64,000 nt of DNA from Lederbergia panacisoli (lineage in GTDB: Bacteria; Bacillota; Bacilli; Bacillales; Bacillaceae_C), in contig NZ_JANJGU010000005.1 in assembly GCF_024626525.1 (NCBI RefSeq), positions 62,001-126,000 on the forward strand, given 5' to 3'. Positions 54,682 through 63,969 of this stretch are shown here, in pieces. How positions within the stretch are numbered: the stretch's first letter is position 1; the number at the start of each line of letters is the position of its first letter. The notes under the pieces are model-generated. The model saw only the letters and a list, made by a program, of their open reading frames with translations. It was not told the origin of the DNA and did not search any database. The translations under genes were made by a program, and so were the position numbers.

Positions 54682-56295
54682 ATGAAAACGATCTGGTTTA
54701 ACGGAATGATTTATCCGATGGAAATAGAGGGAGAAACGGTTGAAGCGGTGCTCACAGATGATGATCAAATAATTGAAACAGGTCCCGTTTCAATATTAAA
54801 AGAGAAATACAATATTGAGCGCCAGGTTGATTTAAATGGTGCAATGATGATTCCGGGATTGGTTGACAGTCATATGCACCTGATTGGATATGGGGAAACT
54901 TTTTTACAGCTCAATGTTTCGGGAATGACTTCAAAGGCGGATGTCTTGAATGCGATTAAGGAAAAAGTAAAAAGATCTTCTCCAAGTGAATGGATTATTG
55001 GCGAGGGGTGGAATGAGAATCTTTGGATCGATAATACGCCCCTGTCAAAAAAAGAATTGGACAAAGTGGCGCCCGACAATCCTATTGTGATGAGAAGAGT
55101 GTGCAGGCATGTAATTGCTGTTAACTCCCTAGCGATAGACGCGGCAAATATAAATCCTTTAAAAATAGGTCCTGCCGGCGGCATAATAGAGCGGGATAAA
55201 AGCGGAGAGTTCACAGGGATTTTTAAGGATGAAGCACAAGATATTATTTTGTCTAAAATGCCAAATATTGGGGGCGAATACGTTGAAAAGGCATTAAGAT
55301 TAGGGATTGAAAACTGCTGGAAATATGGTTTGACAGGTGCACATACAGAAGACTTAAGTTATTACGATACATATGAAAAAGCTATAACTACCTTTTTAAG
55401 AGTATTAGGGGATGGCACATTGCCGTTTAAAGCCCATTTACTCGTTCACCATAAAGTAGTGGATGAATGGAGAAAAGATGGCTATCGATTTATGTCCAAA
55501 ATCGGAAATATTGAATTCGGGGCGATGAAAATATTTATTGATGGATCATTAGGCGGCAGAACAGCACTTTTAAGTAAAAAATATGCTGACGATCCAACTA
55601 CTCAAGGAATGGCTATCCACACATTATCTGAACTGAAAGAGCTTTTGGTAAAGGCACGCGAATACAATATGCCCATTGCCACTCATGTAATAGGCGACCT
55701 GGCTTTTGAATATGTATTGGATGTAATTGAGGAATTCCCGCCGCCAAACGGGACAATGGACAGGCTGATTCATGCACAAATTTTACGCGCCGATTTGATT
55801 GAAAGGGCGAAAAAACTACAAGTTGAAATTGATATTCAACCTGGATTTACAGCTTCTGATTTCCCATGGGTCATTGACCGTATTGGGGAAAAAAATATGG
55901 CTAATAATTATGCATGGAAGACGCTTCTTGAAAGCGGCTTTCACTGTTCAGGCGGGTCAGATGCTCCGATTGAGGCGGTAAATCCAATACTTGGCATCCA
56001 TGCTGCCGTTACACGGGAAAAGCCGTATGATCCACAACATAATGTTTATATGCCTGAACAAAGATTGTCCATGTTCGAAGCCATTTCCCTTTACACAACA
56101 GGGAGTGCATTTGCTTGTGGGCATGAACATGATCGGGGAATGATTAAGGCTGGATACGCCGCAGATTTTACAATATTTAATCAAGATCTATTTACAATAG
56201 ATAAAGAAGATATATTAAAAACAATTGTAGAGATGACAATTGTTGATGGTAATATCGTTTTTCAAAATAAAAAATCTAAAGCTTTCTTTAAATAA
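54682..56295 (+). CDS. ytcJ: YtcJ-like amidohydrolase
   Basis: 537 residues of the amidohydrolase-3 group. Metal-binding SHMHLIGYG near 64-72, then a long insert domain, IDGSLGGRTALL near 284, ATHVIGD near 336, and SGGSDAPIE near 426. Relatives hydrolyse exocyclic amides or N-acyl compounds. The true substrate is unknown. ATG 54682 after AGAAGGAGAA. A lone gene between sspA and rarD. Confidence 0.85.
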   Translation: MKTIWFNGMIYPMEIEGETVEAVLTDDDQIIETGPVSILKEKYNIERQVDLNGAMMIPGLVDSHMHLIGYGETFLQLNVSGMTSKADVLNAIKEKVKRSSPSEWIIGEGWNENLWIDNTPLSKKELDKVAPDNPIVMRRVCRHVIAVNSLAIDAANINPLKIGPAGGIIERDKSGEFTGIFKDEAQDIILSKMPNIGGEYVEKALRLGIENCWKYGLTGAHTEDLSYYDTYEKAITTFLRVLGDGTLPFKAHLLVHHKVVDEWRKDGYRFMSKIGNIEFGAMKIFIDGSLGGRTALLSKKYADDPTTQGMAIHTLSELKELLVKAREYNMPIATHVIGDLAFEYVLDVIEEFPPPNGTMDRLIHAQILRADLIERAKKLQVEIDIQPGFTASDFPWVIDRIGEKNMANNYAWKTLLESGFHCSGGSDAPIEAVNPILGIHAAVTREKPYDPQHNVYMPEQRLSMFEAISLYTTGSAFACGHEHDRGMIKAGYAADFTIFNQDLFTIDKEDILKTIVEMTIVDGNIVFQNKKSKAFFK

Positions 56296-56348
56296 ATCGT
56301 ATATAATAAAAGTTATTTCGTAAATCTAAATAACAGGGGAATTATACG

Positions 56349-57266
56349 ATGGAGAACCATAATCGGGAAGGAATTTTATATGCAATCGCGGCGTACACTA
56401 CATGGGGAATTCTTCCGATATACTGGAAACTTATCGGCGATGTGACTGCTCATGAAGTATTAGCGAATAGAATATTTTGGTCATTTTGGTTCATGATTTT
56501 ATTGTTGGTTTTTAGCAAGAAGCTCCCATTATTAATAACAAGCTTAAAACAGTTTCGGAAGCAGCCAAAATTGTTCTTGGCACTTGCAGCCGCCTCGGTA
56601 TTAGTTAGTGGAAACTGGTTTCTATTTATTTGGTCGGTTAATGCAGATAAAGTAGTAGAGTCTAGCCTAGGGTATTATATAAATCCGTTAGTAAGCATTA
56701 TTCTGGGACTGCTCTTTTTAAAAGAAACCTTATCCAAAATTCAAATTTATTCGTTTTTCCTAGCTTTGATTGGCGTACTTATATTAACCATTTCTTATGG
56801 AAAATTTCCATGGGTATCATTCGGTCTTGCTTTTTCTTTTGGAGTATACGGCTTGGTTAAAAAAATGATTAAGGTCGATTCCTCTATCGGTTTGGCTTTG
56901 GAAACACTCGTTATTATGCCAGTTGCATTTATCTATCTTTCTATTCATATGTATAGAGGAAGCAGTGCATTATTTTCTGGGTCGTTTAAAACTGATGCCA
57001 TGCTCATAGCATCAGGAGCAGTAACTGCGATACCATTGCTCTTTTTTGCAAAAGGCGTACAAAAAATCCCACTGTATCTAATGGGTTTTATTCAATATAT
57101 TGCTCCAACCATGATGCTCATTTTGGGAGTTTTCCTTTACGGAGAACCATTTGGTGCGACCCGTCTCATTGCATTTGCCTTCATCTGGAGCGCACTTGCC
57201 TTAGTCACATTAACATCCGTAAATTGGAAGCAAATTAAGGGAACTCACAAAAGAAAAGCGGCTTAA
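56349..57266 (+). CDS. rarD: RarD-like EamA-family transporter
   Basis: 305 residues with about ten membrane segments in two EamA halves. RarD signature at the start: GILYAIAAYTTWGILPIYWK, then EVLANRIFWSFWFM. Members are drug/metabolite exporters; the name comes from a chloramphenicol-sensitive phenotype in Gram-negatives. Substrate unknown. ATG 56349 after CAGGGGAAT. Confidence 0.88.
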   Translation: MENHNREGILYAIAAYTTWGILPIYWKLIGDVTAHEVLANRIFWSFWFMILLLVFSKKLPLLITSLKQFRKQPKLFLALAAASVLVSGNWFLFIWSVNADKVVESSLGYYINPLVSIILGLLFLKETLSKIQIYSFFLALIGVLILTISYGKFPWVSFGLAFSFGVYGLVKKMIKVDSSIGLALETLVIMPVAFIYLSIHMYRGSSALFSGSFKTDAMLIASGAVTAIPLLFFAKGVQKIPLYLMGFIQYIAPTMMLILGVFLYGEPFGATRLIAFAFIWSALALVTLTSVNWKQIKGTHKRKAA

Positions 57267-57268
57267 TT

Positions 57269-57310
57269 AAAAATGAGGAAAAAGTTTTAAAAACTTTTTC
57301 CTCATTTTTT
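57269..57310. terminator. Bidirectional terminator rarD/nadK
   Basis: AAAATGAGGAAAAAGTTTT/AAAACTTTTTCCTCATTTT long perfect stem between convergent genes. Confidence 0.9.
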
Positions 57311-57311
57311 A

Positions 57312-58112
57312 TTATAGAAATGTCCTTTTCACTTTCTCCCAGAACGAGTTGTTTTTTAGTTTTACGGTTTTAATTCGCTTATCTGATAAAAGGATTTCGA
57401 CTTGTTCAACACGTTGAGTACTTAATGCTTCGTTATCCATTCCCATAGTTGGGTAGTCATTTCCATCTTGAACAACCTTCAATACGAGTTTTCTGCCCTC
57501 ACTTAGAATGAATGGTGAACCAAGTGTACGATAACGATTGTTGTTTAAAGAAGCCATTTCATTCACTTGGAGACAAGGAAGAAGTGGGTCCACAACAGCA
57601 CCTTTGATTGATTTATTATAAGCCGTGCTTCCAGTTGGGGTTGCAATAACCATTCCATCGCCGCGGAATGTTTCGAAATGCAAGCCATCAATAAAAACAT
57701 CCATCACAAGTGTCTTGATGATTCCTGATCGAATCGTAAATTCATTTAAACAATAGAAAGAGCCTTCCTTGTCTACATCCACTTTAATAATGGGGTAGCG
57801 CCTAACTTCAATTTGTTCGGTCGTCATGGCGTCAATCATATCATGTAAATTATCAATATGAAAATCGCAATAGAGTCCCTGGATCCCATCATCTGCAATC
57901 CCGGCATAGAGACAATCCTGTCTGAACCCTGTTTTACGAACTGCTTGTAAAAACATACCATCTCCACCGAGACTTGCGATAAGATTTGCTTCCTGTGCAT
58001 TGTTTACAATACTGAATCCATATCTTTCCGCAAGCTCCTTTAGAACGGAAATCTTTTCAATGCTTTCCGAACTATTTTTATGGAAAAAGAAAATTTTATT
58101 GCGCTGTTCCAT
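57312..58112 (-). CDS. nadK: NAD kinase
   Basis: 266 residues. It phosphorylates NAD to NADP with ATP. The signature GGDG sits in ASLGGDGMFLQAV near 50-54, and TPTGSTAYNKS near 146. Chromosomal place next to sppA corresponds to B. subtilis PpnKB (YtdI), the second NAD kinase. Start ATG 58112 behind AGGGGGAT; the upstream in-frame extension lacks a site. Divergent from sppA. Confidence 0.93.
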   Translation of the reverse strand: MEQRNKIFFFHKNSSESIEKISVLKELAERYGFSIVNNAQEANLIASLGGDGMFLQAVRKTGFRQDCLYAGIADDGIQGLYCDFHIDNLHDMIDAMTTEQIEVRRYPIIKVDVDKEGSFYCLNEFTIRSGIIKTLVMDVFIDGLHFETFRGDGMVIATPTGSTAYNKSIKGAVVDPLLPCLQVNEMASLNNNRYRTLGSPFILSEGRKLVLKVVQDGNDYPTMGMDNEALSTQRVEQVEILLSDKRIKTVKLKNNSFWEKVKRTFL

Positions 58113-58270
58113 TTCAAAATATCCCCCTTTGATTAGTTGCAATGATTGGCTGAATGGAAGAAATTTATGAGTTAAGTAGATCTTACGTATTTATTTTATC
58201 ATTAGTTTGAAACTATTTAAAAGAAAGAGCCGTATATAAATAAGGGAACGCACTAAAAGGAGGAAAACAG

Positions 58271-59278
58271 ATGAATGGTAAACGTTGGGCGGCCCTAGGA
58301 ATCGCAGCCGCAGTCTTTTTCGTATCAAGTATGGTCAACATGGCAAGCGCTCTTTTTACTTCGGATATTTCCAAGGTGTTCGGAGAAAACTTTTCAGCAA
58401 ATAAAGCATTTTCTGAGGAAATTGTGGAATCGGGAAATGCCGCGAAAAAAATCGCCATACTTGAAGTAGATGGGGTAATCCAGGATACGGGTGAGGCATC
58501 ATCGATATTTTCAACAAATGGCTATCTACATAGGGAATTTATGAAGCAATTAAATACCGTAAAGGATGATAAAAGTATTAAAGCGATCGTCCTTCGTGTA
58601 AATTCGCCGGGGGGTGGAACAAATGAGTCAGCGGAAATCCACCATAAACTCGTTCAAATTAAGGAAGAAACGAAAAAACCAATTTATGTGTCTATGGGTT
58701 CAATGGCAGCTTCCGGAGGCTATTATATCTCAGCTCCCGCCGATAAAATCTTTGCAAGTCCAGAAACATTGACAGGTTCCCTCGGCGTCATCATGCAAGG
58801 TGTTAACATTAGCGAACTCGCTGATAAATATGGAGTCGATTTTATGACTATTAAAAGCGGTCCATATAAAGATATCATGAGTTCTTATCGCCATATGACA
58901 AAAGCGGAGGAAGATATTTTACAATCGATGTTGAAAAACTCTTATGAAGAATTTGTTAGAATTATTTCAGAAGGTCGTAGCATGACAGAAGCACAAGTGC
59001 GCGAGCTTGCAGATGGAAGAATATATGATGGAAGACAAGCTAAAGAAGTTGGATTAATAGATGATTTTGGCTATCAAGAAGATGTGGTAGAGCAGCTGAA
59101 AAAAGATCATAAACTAGCTGGTGCTCAAGTAGTCCGTTATACATCAAATGCAGGGCTTGGATCCTTATTTGGAGTGGCTGCACAAAAAATTGGTGGAAAG
59201 CAAGCAGAAATGACGGGGATTGTAAATCTTCTTTCTAAACCAAATTCTCCTAGACTTCTGTATTTATACTCTGAATAA
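58271..59278 (+). CDS. sppA: Signal peptide peptidase SppA
   Basis: 335 residues. One N-terminal membrane anchor (~8-29), catalytic region outside the membrane. It degrades cleaved signal peptides with a Ser/Lys dyad: Ser148 in SMAASGGYY and Lys200 in KSGPYKD, one above the B. subtilis residues 147 and 199. PGGGTNES near 113 forms the oxyanion region. ATG 58271 after AAAAGGAGG. First gene of a likely operon with yteJ. Confidence 0.95.
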   Translation: MNGKRWAALGIAAAVFFVSSMVNMASALFTSDISKVFGENFSANKAFSEEIVESGNAAKKIAILEVDGVIQDTGEASSIFSTNGYLHREFMKQLNTVKDDKSIKAIVLRVNSPGGGTNESAEIHHKLVQIKEETKKPIYVSMGSMAASGGYYISAPADKIFASPETLTGSLGVIMQGVNISELADKYGVDFMTIKSGPYKDIMSSYRHMTKAEEDILQSMLKNSYEEFVRIISEGRSMTEAQVRELADGRIYDGRQAKEVGLIDDFGYQEDVVEQLKKDHKLAGAQVVRYTSNAGLGSLFGVAAQKIGGKQAEMTGIVNLLSKPNSPRLLYLYSE

Positions 59279-59290
59279 GGAGGGGAAACC

Positions 59291-59779
59291 ATGACGGAAA
59301 ATGATAATCTTGTTGAAAAAGTTCAACCGCCGTTAGTATCATATCATTACGCAGGATTTTGGATGCGTTTTTGGGCTTATCTGCTTGACGGCATCATTGT
59401 ATTCAGTATTAATGGAATTCTCGTAAAACCGCTTTTCCGAACTATTGGCATATCCCTTTCGGATTCAGGTATCATCTCGCCATATGGAATAACCGCGGGG
59501 CTCATCTTTTATTTGTATTTTATTTTAATGACGAAATTATTCAGACAAACTCTAGGAAAAATGGTTTTCGGTTTAAAGGTGATTCCACTTAAAGGAGAAC
59601 GATTAACATGGGGAACGGTTATTTTTAGGGAAGGGATTGGCCGGTATATTTCCGCTACTTTTAACTTTTTATATGCAGTAGTCGCCTTTACTCCTAAAAA
59701 ACAAGGTCTACATGATATTTTTGCTGATACGACCGTGATTCATGAACGAACGAAAATAGTTGAACCCGCATATTCATAA
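59291..59779 (+). CDS. yteJ: RDD-family membrane protein
   Basis: 162 residues, about three membrane segments. The RDD pattern appears as AGFWMRFWAYLLDGIIVF near 21 (R and D conserved), with RQTLGKMVFGLKV in the middle. Function uncertain; in Bacillus it sits with SppA. 12 bases after sppA with AAGGAGGGG as ribosome site, so co-transcribed. Confidence 0.87.
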   Translation: MTENDNLVEKVQPPLVSYHYAGFWMRFWAYLLDGIIVFSINGILVKPLFRTIGISLSDSGIISPYGITAGLIFYLYFILMTKLFRQTLGKMVFGLKVIPLKGERLTWGTVIFREGIGRYISATFNFLYAVVAFTPKKQGLHDIFADTTVIHERTKIVEPAYS

Positions 59780-59830
59780 GCGGGTTTATTTTATTTGCAG
59801 TTGGAAATAATGAAGGCCGGAGGGATGGTT

Positions 59831-60457
59831 ATGACTCTTCCTGTTTTAGGCGGCCTTTTTTTGTTATTAATCTTTTGGATATTTATTTTTATGAAAATAA
59901 AAATAGAGCTGTTTATTTTACTAAGTTTTTCTGAATCATATATATCAGTTGCTGTTGTAACTTTTTTCGGCATTATAAGGATAAAAAAGAAATTTACCTT
60001 TAATGATTTATTATCTGAGAAAGCAGCAGATGAAATGAATGATCATATCCATGATTATGATTCAATGAAAGCAATGTTAAAGGATCAGTCTATTTTACAT
60101 ATACTTAAATCATTTTTGCTTAAAATTAGAGTTCGCAAACTGGAATGGCATTCAACAATCGGGACAGGAGATGCCGCATCTTCGGCAACAGTAGCAGGAG
60201 CGGTTTGGGCTATTAAAGGTACAGTATTATCTTATGTCAGAAGCTTTCTGACATTAAAAAAACGGCCAATTATATCCGTGGTTCCTAATTTTCAAGGATT
60301 TTCAGCACAGACCAGTATGCAATGTATGGTTGATTTAAAAACAGGAGAAGCTATATTAGCTGGATATAATTTGTATAAAGAATGGAAAAAGTATCAAAGA
60401 TCCCCACAATTTGAGGGGCAAAATCAAAAGATAGACAGGAGGACCATTAATGGATGA
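59831..60457 (+). CDS. ytfI: DUF2953 protein YtfI
   Basis: 208 residues. N-terminal membrane segment (~5-25) and a DUF2953-type domain with LRVRKLEWHSTIGTGDAASSA-like strand near 100-120. In Bacillus this gene always precedes ytfJ and is linked to sporulation. Start ATG 59831 is placed 7 bases after GGAGG. The two earlier in-frame ATGs overlap or precede that site. Its end overlaps ytfJ by eight bases. Confidence 0.82.
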   Translation: MTLPVLGGLFLLLIFWIFIFMKIKIELFILLSFSESYISVAVVTFFGIIRIKKKFTFNDLLSEKAADEMNDHIHDYDSMKAMLKDQSILHILKSFLLKIRVRKLEWHSTIGTGDAASSATVAGAVWAIKGTVLSYVRSFLTLKKRPIISVVPNFQGFSAQTSMQCMVDLKTGEAILAGYNLYKEWKKYQRSPQFEGQNQKIDRRTING

Positions 60458-60935
60458 GCATCCAATTCAAGGCGTCATGACAACGGCAATGGAAAATCTG
60501 AAAGAAATGATCGATGTTAATACAATTATTGGTGATCCAGTAGAAACACCCGATGGAGGAGTCATTTTAACGGTCTCAAAGGTAGGGTTCGGTTTTGCGA
60601 TGGGCGGCAGCGAGTTCAAGTCGAGTGGAAGCTCATCAGATGGAGGCGGATCCTCCAGCAGCGGTTCAGATGAACAAGGTGGACAAAATTCATATTTACC
60701 GTTTGGAGGAGGAAGTGGCGGCGGTGTTTCGATTACGCCTATTGCCTTTTTAGTCGTCAATAAACATGGCGTAAACATGCTTCATCTCGAGCAAAATACA
60801 CACTTGATCGAAAAAATGATCGATCTCGCTCCAACTGCTTTCGAAAAAATACAGAAGATGACAAGTAATTTTTCAAATAAAAAACAGCAACAGCAGGGAC
60901 AATCGAATAAGGAAAGTTTAGATTTTGAAATGTAA
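60450..60935 (+). CDS. ytfJ: YtfJ-family sporulation protein
   Basis: 161 residues. It opens with HPIQGVMTTAMENLKEM, then DVNTIIGDPVETPDGGVI, the hallmark of the GerW/YtfJ family. A Ser/Gly-rich flexible loop follows (~55-90), then SITPIAFLVVNKHGV. Made in the forespore in B. subtilis and associated with germination properties. Start overlaps ytfI, so translation is coupled. Confidence 0.93.
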   Translation: MDEHPIQGVMTTAMENLKEMIDVNTIIGDPVETPDGGVILTVSKVGFGFAMGGSEFKSSGSSSDGGGSSSSGSDEQGGQNSYLPFGGGSGGGVSITPIAFLVVNKHGVNMLHLEQNTHLIEKMIDLAPTAFEKIQKMTSNFSNKKQQQQGQSNKESLDFEM

Positions 60936-60939
60936 CCCC

Positions 60940-60970
60940 AATAACTCGCTTTATAAGGGCGAGTTATTTT
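60940..60970 (+). terminator. ytfIJ terminator
   Basis: AATAACTCGC/GCGAGTTATT stem and T-rich tail. Confidence 0.85.
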
Positions 60971-61052
60971 ATTTTTATGAAACATCTTTCTTGCAGTAGT
61001 GGAAATTTTAGGCAATGATATAGATATATTCATTTTGAAGGAGGAATCATTT

Positions 61053-61553
61053 ATGGCAGAAGTTACGTTTAAAGGGAATCCGATGACGCTTGTAGGGACA
61101 GAAATAAAAACTGGAGATAAAGCACCGGATTTCACAGTATTAGCAAATGACTTATCAGAAGTAAAACTCAGTGATTACAAAGGTTCCGTTCGCCTTATTA
61201 GTGTTGTCCCATCAGTTGATACTGGAGTGTGTGCAGTCCAAACAAAACGTTTTAATGAAGAAATAGCGAATCTAGGAAATGTTCAAGTGCTTACAATATC
61301 AGCTGATCTACCATTTGCACAAGCTCGTTGGGCAAACGAAAATGGACTGAATGACGCTAAAATATTCTCCGATTATCGTGATCTCTCATTTGGAGAAGCT
61401 TATGGTGTTGTAATGAAAGAACTCCGCCTGTTGGCCCGCAGTGTATTTGTTATTGATAGTGAAGACAATGTTGTCCATGCAGAATATGTCAGTGAAGTAA
61501 CTAACCATCCTGACTATGATTCAGCTTTGGCTGCTGCGAAACAAGCAAAGTAA
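61053..61553 (+). CDS. tpx: Thiol peroxidase Tpx, single-cysteine variant
   Basis: 166 residues, atypical peroxiredoxin that reduces peroxides in the cytosol. Peroxidatic Cys60 is present in [11 protein letters not shown]. The resolving cysteine expected after ARW is Ala94 (ARWANENG), and no other Cys exists in the protein. Otherwise a close match to the family ([28 protein letters not shown]). Start ATG 61053 behind GAAGGAGGAA. It would need an outside thiol to reset, or may have lost activity. Confidence 0.93.
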   Translation: MAEVTFKGNPMTLVGTEIKTGDKAPDFTVLANDLSEVKLSDYKGSVRLISVVPSVDTGVCAVQTKRFNEEIANLGNVQVLTISADLPFAQARWANENGLNDAKIFSDYRDLSFGEAYGVVMKELRLLARSVFVIDSEDNVVHAEYVSEVTNHPDYDSALAAAKQAK

Positions 61554-61680
61554 GGAAAGAATAACAACTATACAAATAGCACTCGCAAAGAGATTGGATA
61601 AGTTCCAATCTCTTTAACATTCATCATCGTGTAATATTTCGTTGTCGTGATAGGCGATTAAATCTTTCTTTTACAAATCC

Positions 61681-62802
61681 TTATAAAAAACTGTTAATCA
61701 CTTTTTGCAGTCTATTTGCTACCCATTCTATGTCATATCCTACTTCGTTTAGTATAACTGTGTTATATATTTCTTCTAGCCCAATTCGAAGTATATAACA
61801 ATATATTTTTTCCTTTGTTTCGGGAGAATTAATATATTTTTCATTTATCCGCTGGATTAATGGCTGAAGTTTAACTTCATTCCAAAACAGAATATTGGCC
61901 TTATCATATAAGTGATCTCCATACATGGAAAGGCTCCAATCGATAATACCTGTAATTTGTCCGTTCTTGGCTATTAGATTAAATGATCCTAAGTCTCCAT
62001 GTATTATATTTTTTTTGCTTAAAGAAACACTGTTAATGTGATTTTTTAATTCTTGTAAAGCGTGTTTAACTACACTTGAATCTAGACCTTTTTGTTCTAG
62101 TGCCGACCAATTATAAATATTCTCGTTGTATACAGCTTTAATAAAATCCTCCCATGTTGGATATCCACCCTGTCCTGTATTGTCATATCTTCCATATCCA
62201 GTTTGTTCAGGTACTTTAATTGACTCTAATAATTCAAGGGTTTTCATGATGGAAGGACAAGTATCAAGTAATTCCTGGCTATTTAAGTCGAACAATTTAT
62301 TGCCTTCAATATACTTCGAAATAGAGTACGTAATATCATCTTCCACCGATACTTCTAATACATTTCTTATAGGAAGTAGATGATTAAACTGGTTGTAAAC
62401 CCATCTCTCTTTTTCATATACTTCGAGGCGATTTCCAACTTGAAAAACGTATTGGCCCTTATCTGCATGAAAGGAGTATGTTTGGGATACAAGCCCACCA
62501 TTTAACTCCTTAAAATTACTTGCAGATGGATAATTCTTTTTAATTAGCTTTTGAATCTCTACTTCAGACATTTTTTTACTCAAAGTAACCGCTCCTTTAA
62601 AATAAATTTTTCCTAACAGCAGTTCATCTAAGGAGAGTTTATATATATGACTAAGCTCAATGATGGAATCAATATCTGGATAATTTTTTCCGACTTCCCA
62701 ATTTGAAAGAGTTTGCCTCGTTATATTCATTTTTTCTGCTACTTGTTCTTGAGTTAACCCTGCTTTTTTTCTCCTTACTTTCAGTTTTTCGCCAATTTTC
62801 AT
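61681..62802 (-). CDS. XRE-type helix-turn-helix fused to an aminoglycoside-phosphotransferase-like kinase
   Basis: 373 residues. Residues 1-62 are a Cro/CI helix-turn-helix (GEKLKVRRKKAGLTQEQVAE, then KMNITRQTLSNWEVGKNYPD). From ~80 on the protein is an APH-fold kinase: catalytic loop IIHGDLGSFNLI near 265-276 with Asp and Asn, and the metal aspartate in GIIDWSLSMYGDHLYD near 283-298. It resembles hygromycin/macrolide-type phosphotransferases or Ser/Thr-like small-molecule kinases. Start ATG 62802 after GGAGGGAAAGG. It separates tpx from ytxK, which are normally close, so it may be an insertion. Substrate unknown. Confidence 0.85.
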   Translation of the reverse strand: MKIGEKLKVRRKKAGLTQEQVAEKMNITRQTLSNWEVGKNYPDIDSIIELSHIYKLSLDELLLGKIYFKGAVTLSKKMSEVEIQKLIKKNYPSASNFKELNGGLVSQTYSFHADKGQYVFQVGNRLEVYEKERWVYNQFNHLLPIRNVLEVSVEDDITYSISKYIEGNKLFDLNSQELLDTCPSIMKTLELLESIKVPEQTGYGRYDNTGQGGYPTWEDFIKAVYNENIYNWSALEQKGLDSSVVKHALQELKNHINSVSLSKKNIIHGDLGSFNLIAKNGQITGIIDWSLSMYGDHLYDKANILFWNEVKLQPLIQRINEKYINSPETKEKIYCYILRIGLEEIYNTVILNEVGYDIEWVANRLQKVINSFL

Positions 62803-62979
62803 ACCTTTCCCTCCTGTGTTTAAATTTTCTCACAACTATTGAAAAAAGCTAGCAAGGCTTTCTTGCTTTTTGCTTTAATATGCATAAATGAAAAGTATTT
62901 TGGAGTTTTATACTTATTTCTTGTTTGCGAAGGTAACGAAAGCTAAACTATAGGTATAGAAGGTTACGGGGGGATGAAT

Positions 62980-63969
62980 TTGAAAGTTACTCCAGTGGAA
63001 AGATTATTCATGTTGTTTAATGAAACGACAGAAATTTTGCAAGATGAACTGGATTGTACATATTTAGAGGCGCTTGCCGAAACCGGCGATAACCTTTTTC
63101 ATGAAGATATATTACAGGATTCATTAAGCGAAATAACAAAAAAAAGGCTTAAGAAAAAATATGACGACATCATCATTGCATCGTATGCCTCGGAAGATAT
63201 CCGGAAGGCTTTTCAATTGTCTATTTTAAAAGGGATGAAGGGAAACATACAGCCTAATCATCAAATGACTCCGGATACGATTGGATTTATTATTAGCTAC
63301 TTTACTGAAAAATTCATAGGCGCAAAAACTGATTTATCCATATTGGATCCTGCTGTCGGCACTGGTAATTTATTATCAACGATTATCAATCGCCAAGGAA
63401 ATGCAAGTCATATCCGAGCTTTCGGGGTTGAGGTTGATGAACTTTTAATCAAACTTGCATTCGTAGGAGCGAATCTTCAAAAACAAGGGACCGAGTTTTT
63501 TCACCAAGATGCATTGGAACCATTGTTTATTGACCCGGTCGATTTAGTTGTATGTGACTTGCCAGTCGGTTATTATCCAAATGATGTACAAGCGGGAAAA
63601 TACGAACTTAACGCTTCAAAAGGTCATGCTTATGCTCACCATTTATTTATTGAACAAAGTATGAACCATACAAAATCAGGAGGTTATTTATTTTTTCTTA
63701 TACCTAACAATTTATTTGAATCTGAAGAGGCTGCAAAACTTCACAGCTTTTTAAAACGAACAGCTTATATACAATGTATTTTACAGCTGCCTCTCTCTCT
63801 GTTTAAAGCCAAAAACGCCGGGAAAAGCATTCTTATTCTTCAAAAGAAAAAACCGGGGATTGAGGCACCGAAAGAGGTACTACTTGCGACATTGCCGAAA
63901 CTATCTAATAAGGAAGCCCTTGATAAAATGATGCTGGGAATGGAAAAATGGTTTAAGGAAAATAAATAA
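62980..63969 (+). CDS. ytxK: YtxK, class I SAM methyltransferase-like protein
   Basis: 329 residues. N-terminal helical part, then an N6-adenine-methylase-like fold: SAM motif I ILDPAVGTGNLLS near 122-134, and motif IV region VVCDLPVGYYP near 194 where DNA methylases have (N/D)PP(Y/F). The altered motif is a known feature of YtxK, as I recall, and leaves the target open. No restriction partner nearby. TTG 62980 is preferred because GGGGGGA lies 6 bases upstream; ATG 62974 abuts that site. In B. subtilis ackA follows, outside this window. Confidence 0.85.
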   Translation: MKVTPVERLFMLFNETTEILQDELDCTYLEALAETGDNLFHEDILQDSLSEITKKRLKKKYDDIIIASYASEDIRKAFQLSILKGMKGNIQPNHQMTPDTIGFIISYFTEKFIGAKTDLSILDPAVGTGNLLSTIINRQGNASHIRAFGVEVDELLIKLAFVGANLQKQGTEFFHQDALEPLFIDPVDLVVCDLPVGYYPNDVQAGKYELNASKGHAYAHHLFIEQSMNHTKSGGYLFFLIPNNLFESEEAAKLHSFLKRTAYIQCILQLPLSLFKAKNAGKSILILQKKKPGIEAPKEVLLATLPKLSNKEALDKMMLGMEKWFKENK

